This document shows positions 1 to 8,475 of a stretch of DNA of 64,000 nt, piece by piece (position 1 is the stretch's first letter; every line of letters begins with the position of its first letter). The stretch covers positions 4,053,501-4,117,500 of the forward strand of contig NZ_CP021361.1 of NCBI RefSeq assembly GCF_002157145.1, in the 5' to 3' direction. The position numbers were made by a program, and so were the translations under genes. Source of the DNA: Acidovorax carolinensis (GTDB taxonomy: Bacteria > Pseudomonadota > Gammaproteobacteria > Burkholderiales > Burkholderiaceae_C). Under the pieces are notes generated by a model that was given only the letters and a program-made list of their open reading frames with translations, had not been told where the DNA came from and ran no database searches.

Positions 1-174
1 GATGATGGTGCTGAACTGCAGCACCGAGTCGCCCAGCAAATACGACGCCAGCGCGCCCGCCGCCAGCTCGTAGAGCAGTCCGCAGGCCGCCACCACGAAC
101 ACGCTGGCGAGCAGGGCGATGTCGATGGGGCGGGCGCCGCCGGGTGGCGCCCCAGGCGCGGTGGCAGGTGTCAT
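1..174 (-). CDS. Membrane-embedded spermidine synthase-like protein, N-terminal fragment (cut by window edge)
   Basis: Only the first 58 codons are present. The translation starts [13 protein letters not shown] and runs into a hydrophobic helix ([19 protein letters not shown]) followed by [13 protein letters not shown]. This matches the start of multi-TM proteins that end in an aminopropyltransferase (SpeE-like) domain; the catalytic part lies outside the window, so activity cannot be judged. The start codon overlaps the stop of the upstream res gene as ATGA, which suggests translational coupling. From memory, such proteins often sit with DUF350 and DUF4178 proteins, as they do here once the Mod/AlbA/Res cassette is discounted. 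Family call moderately sure. Confidence 0.7.
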   Translation of the reverse strand, partial: MTPATAPGAPPGGARPIDIALLASVFVVAACGLLYELAAGALASYLLGDSVLQFSTII

Positions 175-2891
175 GCCAACACCGTATCGAGCTGCTGCGC
201 CAGGCTCTTGCCGTCTTGCTGCCGGGTCAGCCAGCCAAATACGGCTTTGCCCGCGCTGGCCTGGGCCCACAGCGCACCGACCTGGCTCTTTTCAATTTCA
301 TAAGGGTCGCTCAGCAAATGCGCCCCCTTGTATTCGAGCAAGGCCACACGGCCATCGACCAGCTCGGCCACAAAGTCGGCAAAAAACCGGCCGCGCGACG
401 TGGGCAGGGCAAAGCCGCAGGGCGCGGTGTCGAGGTTGCGCACCCATTGCTTGACCTGGGGGTGGCGGTCGATCAATTGCGCGCACTGAAACTCTTCGCC
501 GCCGTCTTTCAGGTCGGCCAGCACGGCAAAGTAATGCCGCGTGAACTGGTAGCGCCCGCTGTAGCGCGACGCCACCGGTGCCGGGTAGCGGCCCGGCTCA
601 AACACATGGGGCCGGGCCCAGTCGCTCTCGACCAACCATGCGCCCGCCTGGCCGTTTTGCAACACCAGCTGCCGAAACTGCCGCGTGGCCGCCTGGTCGC
701 GCAGATCGCCCACATGCAGCGCGATGCACCGGGCCAACTGAAACCGCGCCTGCGCCAGCACCACCAGCGGCAGGCCGCAGGCGTGCAGCTGGTGATTCAC
801 CACGGCCGCCAGAAAAGCGCGGCGCTGCGACTGGGTGGTGCCCGCCAGCGGCGCGTGCAGCGCCTTGTGCAGCGACTGGTCCAGCCAGCGCACCAGCGTG
901 TCGGCGGTGATGCTGCTGGCGCCGTAGTCCATGGCCATTTGCTGCACATCGATGGGGCGCAGCGTCACGCGTGCGTCCTTCACGTCGATCTCGATCACGT
1001 TCGACTCTTGCACCACATGAAAACCGGGCAGCTGCACGGCCTGGGGGCTGAGCAGGTCCAGCTCCACCGTGCCCAGCACCGCGCCCTGCTCCAGCGGCCA
1101 CAGCGGCGCCTGTGCGTCGGTGCGGTAGGCCAGGGTGGGCACGGGCGCAAAGGGCACGCCGCGCGATGCGGGCGCCACGCTGGCCGCCACCAGCGCGTTG
1201 TGCTGGGCCACCTGCTCGCGCAGCTGCTCCTGCTTTTTGGCACCGCGCACCTGGGCCAGCATCAGCGCCTCGGTGCTGGCCTCGATGTGGCCCGCCACCA
1301 CCACCTGCGCGGCGCCCGCAATGGTTTGCTGCTGTACACCGGGCACCGCCAGCAGCTCGGGCGTGGCCGCAATCGCTTCAAAATTGGTAGCTATCAGCGC
1401 TTGAGGGGCGGGCGCTAAAGGCGAATTTTGTTCATATTCTTCGCCAAACAGCGGGTAGCTCGAAGGCGGCGCCAGCATCGACGCCACATCCAGCGCCTCG
1501 AACCCCATGTGCTGGATCAGGCGATCTGCCAGCGCGTGCGCCGCCGCAGAAAACTCCGCTGCGCACACATGGGCATAGGCGCGGTTGAGCGCCTCGCGCC
1601 CGCGCCGGCGGGCATGCGGCATGCGCAGCACCCGGCCCAGCAACTGCTCCACCGCCGTGGCGCTGGTCAGCTTTTGCAGGCTGCACAGCACATAGGCAAA
1701 CGGGCAGTCCCAGCCCTCGCGCAGCGCCTGCACGGTAATCACAAAGCGCACCGGGCAATGGCGCGCCGCCAGGTCGATGTCGTCCAGCCCGCGCTGGGTG
1801 CCCGTGGCCACCACGATCTGGTTGTCTGGCAGGTTGAGCTCGTTGACCAGATAGTCGCGCAGCTTCTCGGGCGGCATTTCGTCGCCCACGTTCTGCGCCT
1901 GAAACAGCACGATGGGCCGCACATAACCGTGGCCCTCGGCCTCGTCCTTCAGTGCCTCGGCCTCCAGCTTGCGCTGCGTCTGCACCGCGCCAAACACGGC
2001 GGCGGGCCAGCCCTCGGGGTGCTCGGCCAGCACGATGGGCAGCTTGATCATGTCCTCGGCCGCCAACTCCTGGGCGCTGACGTGGTAAAGCACATTGGTC
2101 TTGGCCGCAATCGGCGTGGCCGTCAGCTCCAGGATGAACGCGGGGTTCAGGCGCTGCAGCGCGGTGAAGCTCTTGTCCGTCTTGGTGTTGTGCGCCTCGT
2201 CCACGATGACCAGGGGGCGGTGCAGCGCCAGCCAGTTGGCCAGGCTCCAGCGCGGCTGGCCCACAAAGCCTGCCAGCACGCCGGTGGCATCTTGCGCGGC
2301 GTCTTGCGCCGTCACCACCGCGTCGGGCAAGTCATGCAGGCAGGCCATGGCGCCTTCTGGCGCGCCCTTGAAGTGCGGCTCAAAGCCCTCCGAGAAGCTG
2401 TACACATTGCGCTGGCCCGCGTCCTCGATGCGAAAGCTCTGGATAGTTGCCACCACCACCACGGCATGGCGCCCCCAGTCGGGCGGGGCGATTTGCGCCA
2501 CATCGTCGAGCGTGCACACCTGCAAGCCCTCGCCGTAGGCATCGGTCAGCGCGGTGCGGTAGGCGTGGCCCGGCGTCTGCAAGGCCTTGAGCGTTTGCTG
2601 GCGGATGGCATCGCTGGGCACCAGCCACACGGCCACCGGCGCATCGCTGCCTTGCCACTCGCGCGCCAGCAGGGGCACCGCGTGCGCTGCCAACACCGTT
2701 TTGCCGCCACCCGTGGGAATGCGCAGGCACACGCAAGGCACCTGCGGGCCAAAGGCGTCAAGGTTGTACGGGCGGCCCGCCAGTTCGCCAAAGGCCAGCG
2801 CCGGGCTCTTGATGCGGGCTGCGCGGGCGAACGCGGCCAGCGCATCGAGGGCGGCCTGCTGGTAGGTCTTGAGGGTGATGGAATAGGTCAT
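171..2891 (-). CDS. Type III restriction enzyme Res-like subunit (DEAD/DEAH helicase-nuclease)
   Basis: 906 aa. An SF2 helicase core begins near the N-terminus, with Walker A TGGGKT at about residues 60-65 and DEAH (VIVDEAH) near 229. The region around the ATATP and GRVLRM motifs fits helicase motifs III and VI. Near residue 850, an aspartate followed by LLEYKG fits the PD-(D/E)xK nuclease domain of type III Res subunits. Such enzymes hydrolyse ATP and cleave DNA in complex with Mod. The start was placed at MTYSITL because its ATG overlaps the stop of the upstream gene (ATGA); an in-frame extension upstream has no family support. The stop likewise overlaps the next start. A dispersed palindromic repeat lies in frame at about residues 485-505. 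Confidence 0.85.
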   Translation of the reverse strand: MTYSITLKTYQQAALDALAAFARAARIKSPALAFGELAGRPYNLDAFGPQVPCVCLRIPTGGGKTVLAAHAVPLLAREWQGSDAPVAVWLVPSDAIRQQTLKALQTPGHAYRTALTDAYGEGLQVCTLDDVAQIAPPDWGRHAVVVVATIQSFRIEDAGQRNVYSFSEGFEPHFKGAPEGAMACLHDLPDAVVTAQDAAQDATGVLAGFVGQPRWSLANWLALHRPLVIVDEAHNTKTDKSFTALQRLNPAFILELTATPIAAKTNVLYHVSAQELAAEDMIKLPIVLAEHPEGWPAAVFGAVQTQRKLEAEALKDEAEGHGYVRPIVLFQAQNVGDEMPPEKLRDYLVNELNLPDNQIVVATGTQRGLDDIDLAARHCPVRFVITVQALREGWDCPFAYVLCSLQKLTSATAVEQLLGRVLRMPHARRRGREALNRAYAHVCAAEFSAAAHALADRLIQHMGFEALDVASMLAPPSSYPLFGEEYEQNSPLAPAPQALIATNFEAIAATPELLAVPGVQQQTIAGAAQVVVAGHIEASTEALMLAQVRGAKKQEQLREQVAQHNALVAASVAPASRGVPFAPVPTLAYRTDAQAPLWPLEQGAVLGTVELDLLSPQAVQLPGFHVVQESNVIEIDVKDARVTLRPIDVQQMAMDYGASSITADTLVRWLDQSLHKALHAPLAGTTQSQRRAFLAAVVNHQLHACGLPLVVLAQARFQLARCIALHVGDLRDQAATRQFRQLVLQNGQAGAWLVESDWARPHVFEPGRYPAPVASRYSGRYQFTRHYFAVLADLKDGGEEFQCAQLIDRHPQVKQWVRNLDTAPCGFALPTSRGRFFADFVAELVDGRVALLEYKGAHLLSDPYEIEKSQVGALWAQASAGKAVFGWLTRQQDGKSLAQQLDTVLA
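1379..1437 (-). repeat. Dispersed AGCGCT-palindrome repeat copy inside res
   Basis: The plus strand reads GGTAGCTATCAGCGCTTGAG, then GGGCGGGCGCTAAAGGCG and TTTTGTTC, matching the reverse orientation of the repeat seen at 26848 and elsewhere. Here it is translated in frame as part of Res (segment [20 protein letters not shown]), in a linker between conserved regions, so the insertion was tolerated. Confidence 0.6.
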
Positions 2892-4783
2892 GAAAAATCT
2901 TCCCGCAGGCTGCGGTAGGCCTGCTGCGGGGAATGGGGCGTATCCGGCAACGTCATGGCAATGCGCTTTTGCGCCAACAGCGGGCGCAGGTAATCCTGTC
3001 GGATGGTTTCGGGCTTGCGGCTCAGCAATAGGGCCAGTTCTTCGGCCCGCCATGCCCGCACATTGCAAAGTTCCACTACCAGTTCGCGCACCAGCTCCGG
3101 CGGGTGGCGTCGGCCTATGCTGCCGATGCGCGCCGCCAATTGACCTGGAATTTCATCCAGCAGCGCATTCCGTTCCTCGTCCGACTTACTGGATAAGCCC
3201 TCAGACATGCTGGATAAGAGGGCTGGCTTACTGGATAAGAGGTCTGGCTTACTGGATAGTGCGTCCAGCTTGCCAGACAAGCCGCCAGGCGCGCCGCCCA
3301 CCAGCTTGTCCGTAGGCTGGTACCAGGTCGCCGAGCCCCGGCCCTGCTGGTTGAAAAGGCCCGCGTCGCGCAATCGCCGCAGGGCGTTGCTGGCGGTCAG
3401 GGTGTCCACCTTGTTCAAAGCGCGGTAGGTCGCGTTGTCGATGGCGCCAGCCTCGCGCGCCACGACCAGGGCGCGGGCCTCCTCGTCGCTGAGCTGCAGG
3501 GCCTTGAACTGCCCCAGCCAGCGGATGTCGTCCTCGCCCAGAAAGTGGTGAAAGAAAAACAGGGTGCTGAACTGATCCTGGCCCCGGTCTGACTCGAACA
3601 GGGGTGGCACCAGCCCGGCCTTGTCCATCGCCTCGCGCATGGCGCGAATGCCGCTGCCCTTGGTTTCGGCAAAGCGGGTTTCATGCAGCACGGCGGCGAT
3701 GTGGGGGTTGCGCGGCATGGAGCCCGGCTCCCCAAGGTGATCCGGCGACTTGAGCGAAAAGCCAGGGTTGCGGATTTCGAGCCGGTTGGCGTAGCGAACG
3801 ACCTGCACCGGCGCCTGCACGCGGTAGCTGCGGTGCATCAGGGCATTGACCAGCGCCTCGCGCAGCGCGCGCAGCGGGATCACGGGCCGGTCGCTGCGCT
3901 GCAACTGGCCTTCTTCCAGCCCAAAGCCCTTGGGCAGGTCATCCAGCACCGCGGCCTGGGTGCGGCGCAGCAGCGTGAAGAGCGGCGCACGCAGCTCCAC
4001 GGTGTCAAAGCGGCGGTCGGGATGCGGCACCCATTCACGTCCCGGCACCCGGATGTAGTCCACCCGCGTCATCGGAAAGCAGCGGCGCAAGGCAACGGGC
4101 TTGCCAAACAGCAGCAACCCGGCCACCGTGGGCTTCCATGCGCCTGTCGCATCGCGCCGCACCGCGCTCAAAGCCTGCAAGAGTTCTGCGTCCGTCCACC
4201 GCAGTTCCTCGGCATCGGGGTTGGCCTCGGCCCGGGCCTGGCGGTAGTCGGCAATGGCGTCGTCGTCCAGATCATCCAGTTCGGCGCCAGAAACCAGCCC
4301 CGTATCAAAACTTTCACGCTGGCGCGATTGGTACAGCGTTTCCAGATCGTCTTCGGTGCACCGCTGGTCGGTGCTGCCAATGCGGCGAAATGCGCCTTTG
4401 GGCAAGCCCGTGGCCTTGAAGTAGATGGGCTTGTCCTGCGGGGCGGCCTCGGGCACGAAAACCACCACGACCGGTTCGCCCGCCAACGTTTCGGTGCGGA
4501 TCTCCACCCGCAGCGGCATGTTGAACGTCGTGGCGCACTGGCTGGCCAAGTCGGCGCTGAGCTTGTCCGGATGGGGCACGCCCTCCACCGCATACGCGGG
4601 AAACAGCGCCTGTTCATCGGGAGCCACGCCCAGCAGCAGCCAGCCACCGCCCAGATGCGGCTCATTGGCAAAGGCGCAAATGGTTTCCAGCAGCGACCTG
4701 CCCGCCTCCTGCGCTCGCTTGGCCTCAATGCGTTCGTTTTCGTCAAGCAGGTTCAGGCTTTCCAGCAACTCCGATGCGTTCAT
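2888..4783 (-). CDS. Schlafen AlbA_2 / RecG-like ATP-binding transcriptional regulator-type protein
   Basis: 631 aa. Residues about 10-145 resemble the Schlafen AlbA_2 fold (ERIEAKRA near 18-25; IYFKATGLPKGAFRRIGSTD near 120-138). Residues about 290-400 resemble the GHKL-type ATPase domain often mis-labelled as RecG (ALREALVNALMHRSY; ETKGSGIRAM). A winged-helix-like segment follows (about 420-485), then a tandem LSSKPxL repeat (about 504-532) and a C-terminal helical domain. The gene lies between mod (3 bp gap) and res (4 bp overlap) on the same strand, so the three are probably co-translated. Such proteins recur in defence islands. Its role here is unknown; sensing, regulation or nuclease recruitment are all possible. 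The family call is firm, the function is not. Confidence 0.8.
   Translation of the reverse strand: MNASELLESLNLLDENERIEAKRAQEAGRSLLETICAFANEPHLGGGWLLLGVAPDEQALFPAYAVEGVPHPDKLSADLASQCATTFNMPLRVEIRTETLAGEPVVVVFVPEAAPQDKPIYFKATGLPKGAFRRIGSTDQRCTEDDLETLYQSRQRESFDTGLVSGAELDDLDDDAIADYRQARAEANPDAEELRWTDAELLQALSAVRRDATGAWKPTVAGLLLFGKPVALRRCFPMTRVDYIRVPGREWVPHPDRRFDTVELRAPLFTLLRRTQAAVLDDLPKGFGLEEGQLQRSDRPVIPLRALREALVNALMHRSYRVQAPVQVVRYANRLEIRNPGFSLKSPDHLGEPGSMPRNPHIAAVLHETRFAETKGSGIRAMREAMDKAGLVPPLFESDRGQDQFSTLFFFHHFLGEDDIRWLGQFKALQLSDEEARALVVAREAGAIDNATYRALNKVDTLTASNALRRLRDAGLFNQQGRGSATWYQPTDKLVGGAPGGLSGKLDALSSKPDLLSSKPALLSSMSEGLSSKSDEERNALLDEIPGQLAARIGSIGRRHPPELVRELVVELCNVRAWRAEELALLLSRKPETIRQDYLRPLLAQKRIAMTLPDTPHSPQQAYRSLREDFS
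3189..3272 (-). repeat. Four tandem 21-bp units encoding LSSKPxL heptads
   Basis: Four consecutive 21-bp units, each starting CTGGATA on the plus strand at 3189, 3210, 3231 and 3252. They are near-identical in the middle two and diverged at the ends. On the minus strand they encode seven-residue units of the type SSKPALL in the AlbA_2 protein. The unit length is a multiple of three, so copy-number change would alter linker length without breaking the frame. Confidence 0.8.
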
Positions 4784-4786
4784 CCC

Positions 4787-6508
4787 TCACCGTGCCTTCA
4801 CGTCATACGGAATGTGCTTGAACGTGACCCGCGCCAGCGCCAGGCGCGCTTCGCCCAGGCGGCAGGCCTCGCCATACACCACCAGCGGTGTCTCGGGGTG
4901 GGGCGTGGTGGCGTGCAGCTCCAGCAGCGCATCGAGCACGGCCGAGGTCAGCACATTGCCGCTGGCCGGGCGCTTGTCGCCCAGGATGCCGTTGAACAGC
5001 AGGTAATACGCCGTGCGGCTGCGCAGCACGGGGGCCGGTGCGGGAACGGGTTCGGGCGGGGGCAGCGCGTCGGGCGCCTGCAGGCCGAGTTCGCCCTGGG
5101 CCGGCGGGGTTTGCGCGGCTGGGGGCAGGGTTTCAGGTGAAATAGGCTCCTGGCGCCCGTCTGGCAAGCGCTCATAGCTATCAAAAACAGAGTGCGTGCC
5201 CAGGTGAGACGTGCCCGGCGTGGCTCGCGCGGGGTCAAAGGCGGTGCCGGTTTCCTGCTGCCAGACAAAGGCGGCCAGCGTGGCAAAGCGCACCTCGGGG
5301 TGGATGCAGCCATCGGCGTCAAAAATCGGCGCGCCCAGCCTCTGGAAGCGAAAGCCGCCGCCGCCCTGCCAGCCCACCGCCTGGCTGATGCCGCCCTGCT
5401 CGCCGTCAATCACCTTTTGCAGGCGCGGCAGGCAATGGGTGGCAGCGTGCTCGCCCATCTCGATGCCGATCCAGCGCCGGCCCATCTTGTGGGCGACTGC
5501 GGCCGTGGTGCCGGAGCCGAGGAAGCTGTCGAGGACGAGGTCGTTGGGGTGGGTGGCGATGTGGAGGATGCGCTGGATCAGGCGTTCTGGCTTCGGGGTC
5601 CCGAAGCTGGTTTCACCACCGAAAAGAGTGTTCGCCTCTTTTTTTGCTTCGTCGGTGTGACCTACTTCTTCCGATGGCCACCATGTCCAGGGAGCCAGCC
5701 CAGGCACTTCTGACAGGTAGCGAATGATGTTGGGCTGTGCATCCCCATTCTTGCCAAAGTAAATCCTGCCTTCTGCAAGTAAGCGCTCATAGGTAGCCCT
5801 GGCGATGCCCCAACACCGCCCGTCTGGGGGGAAATGCGATTTGCCGCTGGGTGTGACAACTTCGTAGAACTGTTCTGGCGTAGCGTGGCCTGCCTGTGCC
5901 GTCATCGGCACAGGCCGCCAACGCCCTTGTGGGTCGTTGTTGGGGTTGCGGTAAACCTTTGCCTGTTCCTCGTTCATGGGTACCAGATTGCGCTCACGCT
6001 TGAAACGTTCTGGATTTCGTGCATACACATGAAGGTAGTCATGCACATCGCCAATCGCTTCACGGTTTTCTCGTGAGTAGCGCTTTTGCCAAACGCAACT
6101 CGCCACAAAATTCCGCCGCCCAAACACCTCATCCATCAGCACCTTGAGGTAATGCCCCTCGTTGTCGTCGATCGTCACCCAGATCGAGCCGTCGTCACTG
6201 AGCAGGTCGCGCAGCAGCTGCAGGCGCGGCAGCATCATGCTGAGCCACTGGCTGTGCTCCAGGTTGTCGTCGTAATGCTCGAAGGCGCTTTTGGTGTTGT
6301 AGGGCGGGTCGATGAAGATGCATTTCACCTGCCCCCGGTAAAACGGCAGCAGGGCCTTGAGGGCTTCGAGGTTGTCGCCCTGGATGAGCAGGTTGCCTTG
6401 TGCGCTGGCGGCGTCGCCGTGGGTCGAGACGTTTTCCAGCAGGCGGTAGGGCACCTGGGCGGCGGTGGTGAAGGCGTGGGCGCGGTTGAGCCAGTCGAGG
6501 GTGGGCAT
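4787..6508 (-). CDS. Type III-like site-specific DNA methyltransferase (Mod, beta class)
   Basis: 573 aa from MPTLDWLNR. Motif IV DPPYNTK lies at residues 67-73 and the SAM-binding motif DSFLGSGTT near 325. The order (IV before I) is the beta class of adenine-N6 or cytosine-N4 methyltransferases found in type III systems. The family usually starts MPTLxW, so 6508 is preferred; an in-frame ATG at 6571 would add 21 residues without family support. Neither start has a clear Shine-Dalgarno sequence. The middle (about plus-strand 5600-6110), which should hold the target-recognition domain, is visibly less GC-rich than either end, suggesting a swapped specificity domain. Downstream come the AlbA_2 and Res genes. 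Confidence 0.87.
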   Translation of the reverse strand: MPTLDWLNRAHAFTTAAQVPYRLLENVSTHGDAASAQGNLLIQGDNLEALKALLPFYRGQVKCIFIDPPYNTKSAFEHYDDNLEHSQWLSMMLPRLQLLRDLLSDDGSIWVTIDDNEGHYLKVLMDEVFGRRNFVASCVWQKRYSRENREAIGDVHDYLHVYARNPERFKRERNLVPMNEEQAKVYRNPNNDPQGRWRPVPMTAQAGHATPEQFYEVVTPSGKSHFPPDGRCWGIARATYERLLAEGRIYFGKNGDAQPNIIRYLSEVPGLAPWTWWPSEEVGHTDEAKKEANTLFGGETSFGTPKPERLIQRILHIATHPNDLVLDSFLGSGTTAAVAHKMGRRWIGIEMGEHAATHCLPRLQKVIDGEQGGISQAVGWQGGGGFRFQRLGAPIFDADGCIHPEVRFATLAAFVWQQETGTAFDPARATPGTSHLGTHSVFDSYERLPDGRQEPISPETLPPAAQTPPAQGELGLQAPDALPPPEPVPAPAPVLRSRTAYYLLFNGILGDKRPASGNVLTSAVLDALLELHATTPHPETPLVVYGEACRLGEARLALARVTFKHIPYDVKAR

Positions 6509-6625
6509 GGGGTGGTGGTGTCGGGCCGGGGGGGCCGGTGAAAGCAGGCGGTATTGTGTGGCCTGCGCCATGGCGCGGAGCCACCCGCAGGGGGTGGCGC
6601 GGTGGGGCGGGGCAACGCGGTGACT

Positions 6626-6850
6626 TTAGCCGCCGTGGATGGCGGCCGCCACGATGATGCTGATGCCCAAACTCATGGCGGCCACCACCATGGCCAGGGC
6701 CTTGTTCTGTTTTTCGACGATTTCGCGCCACAGGTCGTAGGGCGTGATCTTGTCGATGAGGACGAAGCTGAGCCAGAACACCAGCACGCCCACCAGGGCA
6801 AACAGGATGGAGCCAAAAAATGCGGCGGGCCGCAGCCATTCAATTCCCAT
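6626..6850 (-). CDS. DUF350 family small inner-membrane protein
   Basis: 74 aa with two hydrophobic segments: FFGSILFALVGVLVFWLSFV (about 11-30) and a glycine-rich helix near the C-terminus (AMVVAAMSLGISIIVAAA). This is the hallmark pattern of DUF350, whose E. coli member is YjfL. Molecular function is not known. It starts 21 bp downstream of the DUF4178 stop and belongs to that operon. The next gene on the strand is mod, after a 117-bp gap holding the GC-rich inverted repeat CCACCC...GGGTGG, the likely boundary of the inserted restriction cassette. Confidence 0.8.
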   Translation of the reverse strand: MGIEWLRPAAFFGSILFALVGVLVFWLSFVLIDKITPYDLWREIVEKQNKALAMVVAAMSLGISIIVAAAIHGG

Positions 6851-6871
6851 GATGACCTCCGTGGGTAAAAA

Positions 6872-8371
6872 TTATTTGTGCCCGCCGCCGGATGAATACC
6901 CGCCAAACGAGCCGCCCGAACTGCGGTATCCGCTGCCCGACGACCCTGAGCAATTGCCCAGGATGATGAGCAGGATGAGGATGATGACCGCAATCAGGAT
7001 GATGGTGCCGCAGCCCAGGCCCGACTTGGCCACGAAGGGGCCGGGGTCGTCGCGCTGCAGCACGTCTTTCTTGTCTTCGAGCTTGAAGGCCTTGACCACG
7101 GTGTCGCTGGCCAGCTTGTCGCCAGACGACCAGGTGATCTCACTCTTGCTTTGCTCCATCGACAGCAGGCCCTTGCTGCTTTCAAAGTCGCGGTTGCTGG
7201 TTTTCTGGCCGCGCTCCACCTGCCAGTAGAACTCGCCCAGCACGTAGGTGGTTTCGGCCTCGTAGCTGTATTTGAGCTGGTAGGTGGTGCCCATATAGGT
7301 GGCGCTGCGGCCGCTGGCGGCCAAGGTGGGCGCGCCCGTGGTGGGGCGCACCAGGCTCCAGCCTTCTTCCGAATCGACCAGAAAGGCAAAGCCGCGCTTT
7401 TGGTTGTAGAGCAGGTATTCGCTCCAGCCAAAGTGTTCATCGTCACCTGGCTCCACGCCCATGCGGTGCTGAAATCCCACCACCTGCCAGGGTACGCCCT
7501 GCAGCTGGCCCTTGCTGCCCAGCGGGATGATGGGGCGCACCGGCTCGTCCTGCTGGGCCGAGCGCAGTTCGCCGCCCACGCCGCTATCGAGGCTGATGAT
7601 GCTGGCGCACGAGCCGCAGGTTACGGTTTTGGAGGTGGCCAGCTGCACCTGCACCGGCGCGCCGCAGTGCGGGCAGTTGAACTGGCGGCCTTTTTCGTCT
7701 TTGGCCGATTCGTCTTTCAGACCGGTGAGCTGCAGGTCTTCGAGCAGTACTGCCTTGCCGCGCTCGACGCCGGGCGGTGTGTGGCCGTAGTCGATGCTGA
7801 CCACTTCACCGTCGGCGCTGCGCAGCTCCACCAGGTCGAAAAGCTGCCCCAGCGGCGGCAGCTTGGGCAGCTCGCCCTGGGCCGAGATCAGCTGCGCCTG
7901 GCCCGTGTAGGCCACGCTGTAGGGCTTGCCGTTGATGGCCGTTGTGGTGCCGATGCGAAAGCGTGCGGCCTCGGGCATGTCGCGGCCGGGGTCGATGGGG
8001 CGAGTGAAGACGTAGGCGCCGTTGTCCTCGCCCAGCGTGGCCAGCGTGCCGTCTTGCAAGAAGGCGGCCCATTCGGTCCAGACGCCCGCGTCGCCCTTGT
8101 ATTGCAGGCGTCCAATCAGCGTGAAGGGCAGGTCCTTGCCGTCGATGTTGATGCGGCCGCTGGCCATGAGCTGCAGCGGGCTGTGGTCGTCGAACAGCTC
8201 GGCCATCTTGCCCAGGCGCGTGAGCACCTCGCCGCTGCGCACCACGGTGCTCTGGCAGTAGCCGCAGACGGCGTGCGTGGACTGCGCGCTCTTGAACTCA
8301 ACCGGCGCACCGCAGCCGGGGCAGGGCGCGCGGTAGTAACGCTGGGTGGGCTGTGTGGGGTCGGTAGCCAT
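6872..8371 (-). CDS. DUF4178 protein with two zinc ribbons and a C-terminal anchor
   Basis: 499 aa. Two CxxC...CxxC zinc-ribbon motifs are visible: CPGCGAP with CGYC near residues 18-42, and CPHCGAP with CGSC near 230-255. Beta-rich repeated regions follow each one, and there is one strong C-terminal transmembrane helix (TIILIAVIILILLIILG) followed by a Gly/Ser-rich tail ending GGGHK. This is a standard DUF4178 architecture with a duplicated core. It probably faces the cytoplasm and is tethered to the membrane. Its neighbours (SPFH upstream, DUF350 downstream) suggest a membrane-maintenance role; no enzymatic residues are evident. Confidence 0.82.
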   Translation of the reverse strand: MATDPTQPTQRYYRAPCPGCGAPVEFKSAQSTHAVCGYCQSTVVRSGEVLTRLGKMAELFDDHSPLQLMASGRINIDGKDLPFTLIGRLQYKGDAGVWTEWAAFLQDGTLATLGEDNGAYVFTRPIDPGRDMPEAARFRIGTTTAINGKPYSVAYTGQAQLISAQGELPKLPPLGQLFDLVELRSADGEVVSIDYGHTPPGVERGKAVLLEDLQLTGLKDESAKDEKGRQFNCPHCGAPVQVQLATSKTVTCGSCASIISLDSGVGGELRSAQQDEPVRPIIPLGSKGQLQGVPWQVVGFQHRMGVEPGDDEHFGWSEYLLYNQKRGFAFLVDSEEGWSLVRPTTGAPTLAASGRSATYMGTTYQLKYSYEAETTYVLGEFYWQVERGQKTSNRDFESSKGLLSMEQSKSEITWSSGDKLASDTVVKAFKLEDKKDVLQRDDPGPFVAKSGLGCGTIILIAVIILILLIILGNCSGSSGSGYRSSGGSFGGYSSGGGHK

Positions 8372-8417
8372 CGGGCGGGGGCTGCTTGCGCCGTGCAGCG
8401 CGGACTTGAGGCGTTTT

Positions 8418-8475
8418 TGGCCTCAAGCGCTTTTCTGCAAAGCACTAGCAGCTATTGAGTTGATAGCAACCAGGG
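8418..8475. repeat. Dispersed AGCGCT-palindrome repeat copy (intergenic)
   Basis: Forward copy: GGCCTCAAGCGCTTTTC, then AAAGCACTAGCAGCTATT and TTGATAGCAACC. It fills most of the gap between the SPFH and DUF4178 genes and stops just outside the SPFH stop codon. Transcribed RNA could fold into a hairpin here and alter the ratio of upstream to downstream message. Confidence 0.7.

Noticed and set aside
5770..5800. Repeat-like AAGCGCTCATAGGTAGC in mod
   Set aside because: It encodes a plausible part of the methyltransferase (YERLLAEG) and lacks the left arm; chance similarity is more likely. The short match at 5165-5187 was left out for the same reason.
6509..6571. Longer Mod start at 6571
   Set aside because: The added residues (MAQATQYRLLSPAPP...) have no family match and there is no ribosome site; type III Mod proteins begin MPTLxW.
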